From assembly GCA_003023745.1 (NCBI GenBank), contig PXYV01000009.1:1-64000 (forward strand): DNA of 64,000 nt. The letters run 5' to 3'. The notes under the pieces were generated by a model, which was given only the letters and a program-made list of their open reading frames with translations, did no database searches and was not told the origin of the DNA. Every line of letters begins with the position of its first letter. The first letter of the stretch is position 1. This stretch comes from Sulfobacillus acidophilus. GTDB lineage: Bacteria; Bacillota; Sulfobacillia; Sulfobacillales; Sulfobacillaceae. This document shows positions 9,067 to 16,032 of the stretch, piece by piece. The position numbers and the translations under genes were made by a program.

Positions 9067-9687
9067 ATGGCGCTGGGGTACGATGTCTTATTGGTGCGCC
9101 ATGGTGAAAGCGAGTCCAACGCTGCAGGTCGCTTCGCCTATCGTTCTTGGGACCCTCGTCTCACGACCAAAGGTCAGGAACAAGCACGCCGCCTGGCGGA
9201 ACATCTTTGTCACGCACCGATCCGATACATGGTCACGAGTCCGTTGTTGCGGGCACGGGAAACGATTCAGCCGCTGGCCGATGCACTGGCATTGACACCG
9301 ACGGTGTTACCAGAGTTGGCCGAGGTCAATTTAGGACTGTGGGACGGGATCCGGCTCGCCGATCTGGAACGGTCCCATAATAACGAGTATGAGGCCTGGC
9401 GGCGCGATCCCGAGGCTAATCCGCCCCCTGGGGGCGAATCCATTCTCGCCGTGGGTGGTCGCGTGCTGACCGCGCTAGAAAAATTCGTGACCACACATGA
9501 ACCCGGCCTGACCATCGCCACGACGCATGCCGACTGCATTAAAGGGGTCATGTTAGTAATTACAAAGTCGTCAGGCCCTGCCGCACGCACTCTTTTTGTA
9601 CCGAATTGCGGTCAGTTGCTGGTGCGGTATCTTCCGAACTTTCGCCGCTGGGTGCTGGTGTTAAGTCCGGTCCACCTGTTAAGTTGA
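9067..9687 (+). CDS. Histidine phosphatase family protein
   Basis: A 206-residue branch-1 histidine phosphatase (phosphoglycerate-mutase-like). LLVRHGESESNAAG holds the phospho-accepting His; MVTSPLLRARETIQPLADAL, PELAEVNLGLWDG and TIATTHADCIKGV complete the pocket (Arg, Glu and second His). Possible roles include alpha-ribazole phosphatase of cobalamin synthesis, which would fit the cobalamin riboswitch only 56 bases downstream, or a general sugar phosphatase; sequence alone does not decide. The ATG at 9067 is chosen because GGGAGG ends 6 bases upstream; the TTG at 9061 touches that site and is too close. Confidence 0.85.
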   Translation: MALGYDVLLVRHGESESNAAGRFAYRSWDPRLTTKGQEQARRLAEHLCHAPIRYMVTSPLLRARETIQPLADALALTPTVLPELAEVNLGLWDGIRLADLERSHNNEYEAWRRDPEANPPPGGESILAVGGRVLTALEKFVTTHEPGLTIATTHADCIKGVMLVITKSSGPAARTLFVPNCGQLLVRYLPNFRRWVLVLSPVHLLS

Positions 9688-9701
9688 TCGGCATCAACGC
9701 C

Positions 9702-9730
9702 TTGCGGGACCACGTAACTGCCGCTACACT
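9702..9730 (+). promoter_or_regulatory. Candidate promoter of the cobalamin-transport operon
   Basis: TTGCGG at 9702-9707 and TACACT at 9725-9730 are 17 bases apart. Transcription would begin near 9737, just ahead of the riboswitch P1 stem at 9744. Confidence 0.5.
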
Positions 9731-9743
9731 AGAAGCAACCGAA

Positions 9744-9883
9744 TTGTAGGTGTATAACAGGGAATCAGGTGAAATTCCTGAGCGGCACCCGCCACTGTAT
9801 CAGGGGAGCGGATCGGCCACACCGTCATGGCGGTGGAAGGCCCGTTCGAGCGATGATCCGAGAGCCAGGAGACCTACCTACAA
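9744..9883 (+). ncRNA. Cobalamin (adenosylcobalamin) riboswitch
   Basis: The aptamer of the cobalamin riboswitch class. The closing P1 stem pairs TTGTAGGT (9744-9751) with ACCTACAA (9876-9883), 8 bp and perfect. Inside are the conserved GGAATCAGGTGAAATTCCTGA-type core near 9761-9781, the GCCACTG box at 9791-9797 and the AGCCAGGAGACC element at 9863-9874. It precedes a btuF-btuC-btuD-type importer, the classic target, so cobalamin should turn the operon off. A possible expression platform lies just downstream, where GC-rich sequence is followed by six T residues (9919-9924). Confidence 0.93.
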
Positions 9884-9888
9884 TATTC

Positions 9889-9924
9889 GGGCGAGCCTGC
9901 GGGTTGTCGGGCGCCGCCTTTTTT
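9889..9924 (+). terminator. Possible riboswitch terminator platform
   Basis: GCCTG (9895-9899) can pair with CGGGC (9908-9912), followed by a short GC segment and TTTTTT at 9919-9924. The stem is short and includes a G-T pair, so this is a tentative transcription attenuator between the riboswitch and btuF. Confidence 0.3.
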
Positions 9925-9977
9925 CTATGCGGCCCTTCTCACCTAAGGTTCATTACCTAGTGAAGAGAGGGACTCTC

Positions 9978-10919
9978 GTGTTTAAGCGCATTACCCTTGC
10001 CGCGTTAAGTGTAGCCGCAAGTGCGGTCGTGTTGGCCGGTTGCGGCACCACCGCCCAGGTCACCAGCGCACCTTCAAACCATCGCATTAAGCTTGTCGAT
10101 GATCTGCATCAAACAGTGATTTTAAATAAGCCTGCGACACGCATCGTCGCCCTGGAACCGAGCAATGCGGAAATTGTGCTGGACCTCGGGCTCAAACGCG
10201 AAGTCGTGGGAATGGATGACTCGATCTTTCAGTATACGCCCGCACCCTGGCATGCCGAGTTGAAGGGGATCCCCAACATTGGCCCTTCCTATCCCGGCAT
10301 CAGCGTGGAAAAGGTGGTCGCAGCCAAGCCTGATCTGGTTGTCGCGTCAACCGGCATTAAAGGATTGTCCGACTTGAAGCAATTTCACATTCCGGTGTTA
10401 ATTTTGAACCCCGCCTCGATTGTCGGCGTCTATCACGACATCAAATTGGTAGGCGAAGCCACCGGACGCACCCGGCAGGCACAGTCGGTGGTCCGTCAGA
10501 TGAGGGCGCAAATGGACGCCATCGAACAAAAGGTCAAGACCACGCACCAGCGCCCCAAAGTATTCTACGACCTAGGAGACCTCTACACCGCCGGCCCCCA
10601 TAGCTTTATCAACTCATTGATCAACTTGGCCGGCGCCGTCAATGTCGGTGCCTCAATGTCCACTCAGGCCTACCCCTTGGTCACCGCGGAGCAAGTTGTG
10701 AAGGCGGATCCCAACGATATTCTCATTGATTCGTCAGCAGGCACTACTGTCAGTCAAGAGGACCAGCGGGCCGGTTTTTCGGCCATCCTGGCGGTCAAAA
10801 CGGGGCACGTCTATGTTATGCCCAATTCGTCCTATATTGACGAGCCATCGCCGGCCTTGGTCATGGGACTGAAGGAATTAGTGCATATTATTCACCCCCA
10901 CTTGAAGATTGGAGAGTGA
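9978..10919 (+). CDS. btuF: Cobalamin ABC transporter substrate-binding lipoprotein
   Basis: A 313-residue class III periplasmic-binding-type protein (BtuF/FhuD/TroA fold). The N-terminus, with a basic VFKR, a hydrophobic stretch and the lipobox LAGC, marks a lipoprotein anchored on the outer face of the membrane. RIVALEPSNAEIVLDLGLKREVVGMDD is the domain signature. The riboswitch and permease context favour cobalamin over iron-siderophore. The start is GTG at 9978 behind AGAGAGG; a longer reading frame runs back into the riboswitch and is not real. The permease follows 3 bases after its stop. Confidence 0.88.
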   Translation: MFKRITLAALSVAASAVVLAGCGTTAQVTSAPSNHRIKLVDDLHQTVILNKPATRIVALEPSNAEIVLDLGLKREVVGMDDSIFQYTPAPWHAELKGIPNIGPSYPGISVEKVVAAKPDLVVASTGIKGLSDLKQFHIPVLILNPASIVGVYHDIKLVGEATGRTRQAQSVVRQMRAQMDAIEQKVKTTHQRPKVFYDLGDLYTAGPHSFINSLINLAGAVNVGASMSTQAYPLVTAEQVVKADPNDILIDSSAGTTVSQEDQRAGFSAILAVKTGHVYVMPNSSYIDEPSPALVMGLKELVHIIHPHLKIGE

Positions 10920-10922
10920 CCA

Positions 10923-11927
10923 ATGCCACGGACCGGGAAGTCAATTGTCAACTTTACTGCTGCCTTCTCGGTCCTGCTGTTCGCACTTTTGCTGGGCGTG
11001 ATGCATGGCCCCACTCCCATTCCTCTACGTACCGTGATTGACCGCATCATCTCGCCCAACGCATCGATCGATAGTGTCATTGTGTGGGACATCCGTTTGC
11101 CCGAACTGGTTGCGGCTGCTTTAGTCGGGGGTGGATTGGCCGTGGCGGGTGCCGTCATGCAAGCGTTGTTGAAAAACCCGCTGGCGGACCCGTACATCGT
11201 CGGCGCATCGGCCGGCGCCGGCCTCGGTGCCACGCTTATGCAAGAATTCTTGCCTTTTGTTAACATGATGGCGCCCGGCGCTTTTGTCGGAGCGCTCGCT
11301 GCAGTATTCCTCTCATATCTTTTGTCGCGCGGACGCGGGACGACCAGCATGCTGACCTTGATTCTGGCAGGATATGCGGTCGGGGTCATCTTGACGTCCG
11401 TGATGACCTTCTTGATGCTCCTGAACCGCCAAGATCTGACCACTATTTTTGCATGGGAAATCGGGGGAATAAATGGGGTGACCTGGAGTCGGGTCGCGGT
11501 GGTCGTGGTCCTGATGACGGTGTCGCTCCTCGTCATCTGGCCCTACGCCCACGACATGAATGCGCTCTTATTGGGCGAAGAGCAGGCGCATCATCTGGGC
11601 GTGCCGGTCAGACGGGTGCAATTTGTCCTCTTGGTCTCCGCTAGCCTTTTGACGGGTGCAGCCGTCTACATCAGCGGGCTCATCGGCTTTGTGGGCTTGG
11701 TCATCCCTCATGTGGTCAGGCGCCTAAACGGACCCAACCACCGCCAACTGATTCCACTTGCCTTTCTCATTGGCGCCGCATTTCTCACCCTCGCCGAGCT
11801 GGTCGCGACCTCGATGCCCGTGATTGGCCCCATCCCCGTAGGACTTGTCACCGCGTTTTTGGGCGGACCCTATTTTCTCTATCTGCTCGTGCGACAAAAT
11901 CGGTGGAAGCAAGGATGGTCTCGATAA
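10923..11927 (+). CDS. btuC: Cobalamin ABC transporter permease (FecCD family)
   Basis: A 334-residue integral membrane subunit of the BtuC/FecCD family with about ten membrane segments. Family marks include DIRLPELVAAALVGGGLAVAGAVMQALLKNPLADPYIVGASAGAGLGA near residues 56-105 and GLIGFVGLVIPHVVRRLNGPNHR, the coupling region that contacts the ATPase. It forms the channel for corrinoid uptake. GGAGAG in the end of btuF serves as ribosome binding site, and its TAA shares its last base with the ATG chosen for the ATPase. Confidence 0.92.
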   Translation: MPRTGKSIVNFTAAFSVLLFALLLGVMHGPTPIPLRTVIDRIISPNASIDSVIVWDIRLPELVAAALVGGGLAVAGAVMQALLKNPLADPYIVGASAGAGLGATLMQEFLPFVNMMAPGAFVGALAAVFLSYLLSRGRGTTSMLTLILAGYAVGVILTSVMTFLMLLNRQDLTTIFAWEIGGINGVTWSRVAVVVVLMTVSLLVIWPYAHDMNALLLGEEQAHHLGVPVRRVQFVLLVSASLLTGAAVYISGLIGFVGLVIPHVVRRLNGPNHRQLIPLAFLIGAAFLTLAELVATSMPVIGPIPVGLVTAFLGGPYFLYLLVRQNRWKQGWSR

Positions 11928-12718
11928 TGCAAGACGCCATGCTGGAACTCCACGACGTGTCCTATCACTGGCCAGGCGCATCGCAAACCTTTGGCCCGAT
12001 TTCGCAGCGTATCGCGCCCGGACGGTTCGTCGCCCTCATCGGCCCAAACGGCGCGGGCAAGTCCACACTCCTAAAGCTCATCGCCGCCTTGTGGCGGCCG
12101 GACACGGGCGAGGTGATCGTGAATCATCAAAACGTGTTGACCCTGACGGCGGCGCAACGCGCCCGTCAAATCTCCTTTGTTCCGCAAACGTTAGACACCA
12201 GTTTTGATCTCACCGTGCGCGAAGTTGTCGAGCTCGGCGGACTGAATCGACTCTCCTGGCGCGATCGCCTTCAGTTTCGTCCATCCGTCAGTCCGTCGCA
12301 GTTAGAATCGACGCTACGCCGGACCGAAGTCTGGCATCTTCAAGACCGTGCCTTCACCACACTGTCCGGAGGGGAAGCCAAGCGCACCTTGTTAGCTTGC
12401 GCGCTGATGCAAGAAGCGCCGCTCTTGCTGCTCGATGAGCCGACGGCTCATTTAGATCCCGGACATGCCATGAAGTTTTTAGATCTGGTGCGGGCCAAAG
12501 TTGATGCCGGCGAGCTGACGGTGCTCATGGCCTATCACGACCTGACCACGGTCGGCCTGTACGCCGACGAACTTTGGGTGATGGATCAGGGGCAATTGAT
12601 TCTGACCGGCGCTGCCGCGGACGTTCTGCCCCACCCAATGATCCGCCAAATCTACGATGTGGATTTCATTCCGCTTGTTCACCCGCGCACAAAGCGCCCC
12701 ATGCTCATTTTCCCGTAG
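11927..12718 (+). CDS. btuD: Cobalamin ABC transporter ATP-binding protein
   Basis: A 263-residue ABC ATPase that powers the btuFC importer. Walker A is GPNGAGKST, the Q-loop is SFVPQ, the signature is LSGGEAKR, Walker B is LLLLDEPTAHLD, and the switch His lies in MAYHDLTT. I take the ATG at 11927 (MQDAMLELHDVSYHW), which shares a base with the permease stop (TAATG). An in-frame ATG at 11915 with GGAAG upstream is a real alternative that would add four residues. The operon ends here; no good terminator follows. Confidence 0.9.
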   Translation: MQDAMLELHDVSYHWPGASQTFGPISQRIAPGRFVALIGPNGAGKSTLLKLIAALWRPDTGEVIVNHQNVLTLTAAQRARQISFVPQTLDTSFDLTVREVVELGGLNRLSWRDRLQFRPSVSPSQLESTLRRTEVWHLQDRAFTTLSGGEAKRTLLACALMQEAPLLLLDEPTAHLDPGHAMKFLDLVRAKVDAGELTVLMAYHDLTTVGLYADELWVMDQGQLILTGAAADVLPHPMIRQIYDVDFIPLVHPRTKRPMLIFP

Positions 12719-12767
12719 GGAATCTCATCGCAGCCTCTCTTTATTTTTCGGCAAAGCCAATAACAGT

Positions 12768-12779
12768 CCGCTACACTAG
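12768..12779 (+). promoter_or_regulatory. Possible -10 region ahead of the GT2-TPR gene
   Basis: CCGCTACACTAG here is identical over 12 bases to the -10 region of the cobalamin operon promoter (9721-9732). No convincing -35 box lies 16-18 bases upstream. Confidence 0.25.
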
Positions 12780-12815
12780 GATTAGATGTAACAAACGACT
12801 CCCGGGAGGACAGGA

Positions 12816-14063
12816 ATGAACGGTCAGCTCACCGTATCCATGATTGTCAAAGATGAAGAGCGGTTTCTGCCTCAGTGCCTCGCTTCCGTTCGCGGCGTGG
12901 CCGACGAGATTCTCGTTGTCGATACCGGATCGGCCGACCATACGGTCGACATCGCCCGGTCATTTGGGGCACAGGTTGTCGAGATTGCGTGGCCGAATGA
13001 CTTTTCCAAGGCGCGCAACGTTGGATTGGACCTGGTCAAAACCCCCTGGGTGCTGATTCTGGATGCAGACGAAGAGCTCGTAAGCGACGACGCTTCCACC
13101 TTGCAACAAGCGATTGAACACCCGTTCGCCGATGCCTACAACTTGCGCATCGTGTCGCTGATGGATCGCGCCGAAGATATCAGTGAAAGCTACGTTACCC
13201 GGTTGTTCCGCTCGCATCCCAAGATTCGCTTCACCGGCGCAGTGCATGAACAAGTTTTCCCGGCCGTACAGGGCCTTGGCATGGCTATCCGGCCGTTGGA
13301 TGTGCGGCTCTTGCATAAAGGCTACCTGGCGGCGGTCGTGCGGGGCAAAGACAAGGGGCGGCGCAATCTTCAACTGATCCAAAGCCAGTTAAACAACAAG
13401 TCCGATGATGCTTACATGCAGTGGCAGCTGGCCCAAACCTTGTTGGGCAACGGTGAGGCCCAACTATCGCAGGCAGCTGCTCGCAAGGCCTTGAGCCTTA
13501 TTCCGGTCGAACACCCGCTGTGGGTGCTGGCTCAATATACCTATGCACGCACGTTGGAGTTTGGCGGCCAACCCAAGCGCGCCTTACGGGTCCTGCGCGA
13601 GGGACAGGTGGCATTCCCTGCTTATACCGACTTCTACTATTTGCAAGGGTGTATTCAGATGCGGCTCGAACAGTGGGAACAAGCCGAAAAGTCGTTTCGC
13701 AAATGTCTAGAACTGGGGGAACCCAAAGGCTTTTTGATGACCGAAACGGGAATTGGTGGCTTTAAGTCCCTATATCGCTTGTCTCAAGTTCTCCACGCCC
13801 AAAATCGCCCGCAAGAGGCGCTGGCGACGCTGCTCGTTGCCTTGGGCAAAAATCCTCCTTTTCGTGAGGGCTGGCAAGGCATGTTCACCATTTTGGTCGG
13901 CTCCAACATTCACGCGGTACTCGATGCCGTCTTGCTCAGCCTTCCCTTGGACACGGTGATCAACACAATTAGCCAATGGCAGAATCGTAATTCCAACGAA
14001 GAAAATCTGCTGTTGGCGGCTCAGGAACGGTGGCGGGCTAACCAACAAAATTCAACGACGTAG
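12816..14063 (+). CDS. GT2 glycosyltransferase with TPR repeats
   Basis: A 415-residue protein. Residues 1-100 are a GT-A domain of family 2: TVSMIVKDEERFLPQCLASV, EILVVDTGSADHT and the metal-binding ILDADEE. Residues about 190-380 are TPR-like helical repeats (for example YTYARTLEFGGQPKRALRVLREGQVAFP, YLQGCIQMRLEQWEQAEKSFRKCLELG). This layout resembles SunS/peptide- and protein-modifying transferases. It is cytoplasmic. It overlaps fliS end-to-end by 26 bases and lies beside flagellin, so flagellin is a reasonable acceptor, but that is inference. GGGAGGACAGGA precedes the ATG. Confidence 0.85.
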   Translation: MNGQLTVSMIVKDEERFLPQCLASVRGVADEILVVDTGSADHTVDIARSFGAQVVEIAWPNDFSKARNVGLDLVKTPWVLILDADEELVSDDASTLQQAIEHPFADAYNLRIVSLMDRAEDISESYVTRLFRSHPKIRFTGAVHEQVFPAVQGLGMAIRPLDVRLLHKGYLAAVVRGKDKGRRNLQLIQSQLNNKSDDAYMQWQLAQTLLGNGEAQLSQAAARKALSLIPVEHPLWVLAQYTYARTLEFGGQPKRALRVLREGQVAFPAYTDFYYLQGCIQMRLEQWEQAEKSFRKCLELGEPKGFLMTETGIGGFKSLYRLSQVLHAQNRPQEALATLLVALGKNPPFREGWQGMFTILVGSNIHAVLDAVLLSLPLDTVINTISQWQNRNSNEENLLLAAQERWRANQQNSTT

Positions 14064-14457
14064 GCGCGCTCTCGCTCGCATGTGACGATTGGCCCGCCAT
14101 AAAGGCGCGCAGCCCCGCCATCAACCGGTCCAACACGGCTTCGACCACCTTAAACTGTTGGTCGGGATCGGGATGCGAGGTTGCTGTCATAACGGTCCGC
14201 CAGCAATACAGATATAAATCGCGCATGGTGGCACCATGGGGATGGTCCAGGTTGACGTTATCTGCCAACTCCAAGAAAATGTCACGAGCCAACTGCGATG
14301 CTGTTAAAACGTCGACAGTTGCGCCACTTAACTGGGTGCGTGCCTGCATGACGCTTTTTCGGGCCGCTTCATACAGCATCAAGGTTAAGGCTTCGGGCGA
14401 GGCTAGCGTAATTTGTTCGCGCTGATAGCTCTCAAGGATCTCTTTGGTTGTGGCCAT
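14038..14457 (-). CDS. fliS: Flagellar export chaperone FliS
   Basis: A 139-residue all-helical chaperone that binds the C-terminus of flagellin in the cytoplasm and stops it polymerising before export. Family marks are YQREQITLASPEALTLMLYEAA and the conserved LYLYCWRTVMTA region. The C-terminal tail after residue 120 (SSHASESAPTSLNFVG) is variable. It starts 3 bases after the fliD stop, so fliD-fliS is an operon, the standard arrangement. Its 3' end overlaps the convergent glycosyltransferase gene. Confidence 0.9.
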   Translation of the reverse strand: MATTKEILESYQREQITLASPEALTLMLYEAARKSVMQARTQLSGATVDVLTASQLARDIFLELADNVNLDHPHGATMRDLYLYCWRTVMTATSHPDPDQQFKVVEAVLDRLMAGLRAFMAGQSSHASESAPTSLNFVG

Positions 14458-14460
14458 CGT

Positions 14461-15960
14461 CTACAACACCCCACTTGTATTGCTGCTGCTTGTCTCAGAC
14501 GTGAAAATCGCGTTGAGCAAATCATATTGCTGTGAATACTGGGCCACCTGATTCACCCATTGTCCATAGTGAACAATCGCCTGTTGCTCTTCCGCAGTCG
14601 TCTTCTGATTGAGCAGCGTCTCTTGATTTTGTATATTCGTATCCTGCTGCGTCAGCGTATCGATGGCTTCTCCCGTCGTACTGGTCGGCCCCAGACTAAA
14701 GCCCGATACAATCCCCAATGCCCCACCCGACTGTAAAGACGATTGCAGTCCCTGAAAGATCGCTTGCACAGCGCTGGGATCGGTGGTAATGGCGTTATTA
14801 AGGGTGGTGCTGTTGACGGACAGTTGCCCTGATACCGAAAAGGTTAGGCCCAGATTGGCCAGACTTTGGTACAGGGATCCAGAATTCGTCGAATACGAAC
14901 CCAATAATTGCTGAACTTGATTAAGGACCGCCGTGGGAATCGCTGAAGTCAAAACCTGACTGGAATTAGCCTGATACGAAAAGCTCTCCGAGGCGCCAGA
15001 GCCGGACGCCACCACCTGTCCAGCTTGTGCTAAGGACTGCGTATCTGACACCCATTGATTCCACGCTGATGCAAAGGTCTGCACGCTTTGTTCCATCGCC
15101 GAAACATTGGGTGTCACGCTAATTGTGGTGGTTCCTGGACTGTTGACTGTTACCGTCAATCCCGGAATTAGGTTGGAGAAGGTGTTATTGCTCGAAGTCA
15201 CCGCATCGGCCGAGTTAAAAGTCGAGCCAAAACTCACTTCGGCAGCGCTTGGCGCCTGCAACACGTTGGCCGCACTTTGCGTACCGGTCCCCGTCGACGA
15301 CACCAAGCCGAGATCATAGAGTGGCGATCCGGAGGTATCCGCATAAGTGATGGGCTGGTCAGTCTGTGTTGCCTGCAGTTCGAGCACGTAATCGCCCTGA
15401 CCATTTTGTACCACACTGGCGGTCAGGCCGGCGTTTGCCGCGCTGGCGGCACTGTTAATCGAAGACGCGAGCCCGTTGAGGCTCGTCCCACCCGTGGGAA
15501 TTGTGACGTTAATGGTGGTACCGCCCACCGAAAGGGAAAACGCGCCGGTCATGGTTGTTCCGTTGACGCTTAAGGTGGAATTGGGATCCGTCACCGTCAT
15601 ATTCGCCGCAGTTCCCGAGTCGATTTCGGCTTGCGCCACCGACTGTACCGTCAGCGTATATTGACCCGCCAACGCACTGCTATCCACAGCGGTGACCACG
15701 TTGTTGCTCGACGATGTTTGCAGCTGGTTATACGTCGATGCTTCGGTCAGTGTGTGTAGCGCGCTGTTAAAGGACTGAGCATCTGACTGCAGCGTCGTCC
15801 AGGCACTAATCTCCGATTTGTTGCTGGACAGCTCATCTTGCAACGTGGTTAACTGGCTTTGACTTTCCTGCGTAGCCAGATCGGTAAAGACCGTTGGACT
15901 CAAGTCGCTCAAGATTTGGCCAATCGGTCCGGAATACACTTGAGACCAGTTAATGCTCAT
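14461..15960 (-). CDS. fliD: Flagellar filament cap protein FliD
   Basis: A 499-residue hook-associated protein 2, which caps the filament and guides flagellin assembly. The N-terminal FliD domain is at about residues 8-105 (SGPIGQILSDLSPTVFTDLATQESQSQLTTLQDELSSN with coiled-coil character), and the C-terminal FliD domain lies at about 245-480 (FNSADAVTSSNNTFSNLIPGLTVTVNSPG, then a terminal coiled coil). The protein is Ser/Thr/Gln-rich and Cys-free, as expected for an exported filament protein. GAGGAGGTCTT precedes the ATG. It lies 72 bases downstream of flagellin on the same strand, with a stem-loop between them. Confidence 0.9.
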   Translation of the reverse strand: MSINWSQVYSGPIGQILSDLSPTVFTDLATQESQSQLTTLQDELSSNKSEISAWTTLQSDAQSFNSALHTLTEASTYNQLQTSSSNNVVTAVDSSALAGQYTLTVQSVAQAEIDSGTAANMTVTDPNSTLSVNGTTMTGAFSLSVGGTTINVTIPTGGTSLNGLASSINSAASAANAGLTASVVQNGQGDYVLELQATQTDQPITYADTSGSPLYDLGLVSSTGTGTQSAANVLQAPSAAEVSFGSTFNSADAVTSSNNTFSNLIPGLTVTVNSPGTTTISVTPNVSAMEQSVQTFASAWNQWVSDTQSLAQAGQVVASGSGASESFSYQANSSQVLTSAIPTAVLNQVQQLLGSYSTNSGSLYQSLANLGLTFSVSGQLSVNSTTLNNAITTDPSAVQAIFQGLQSSLQSGGALGIVSGFSLGPTSTTGEAIDTLTQQDTNIQNQETLLNQKTTAEEQQAIVHYGQWVNQVAQYSQQYDLLNAIFTSETSSSNTSGVL

Positions 15961-15984
15961 AAGACCTCCTCAATAGCCCCGTGT

Positions 15985-16017
15985 GGTGGATGGAACGCGC
16001 CCAGCGGCCCATCCACC
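15985..16017 (-). terminator. Stem-loop between flagellin and fliD
   Basis: GGTGGATGG (15985-15993) pairs with CCATCCACC (16009-16017), a perfect 9-bp stem with a 15-base loop. There is no T run, so it may be an attenuator or RNA-processing/stability element that separates abundant flagellin mRNA from fliD rather than a true terminator. Confidence 0.45.
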
Positions 16018-16032
16018 CCACAACACCTTTGA

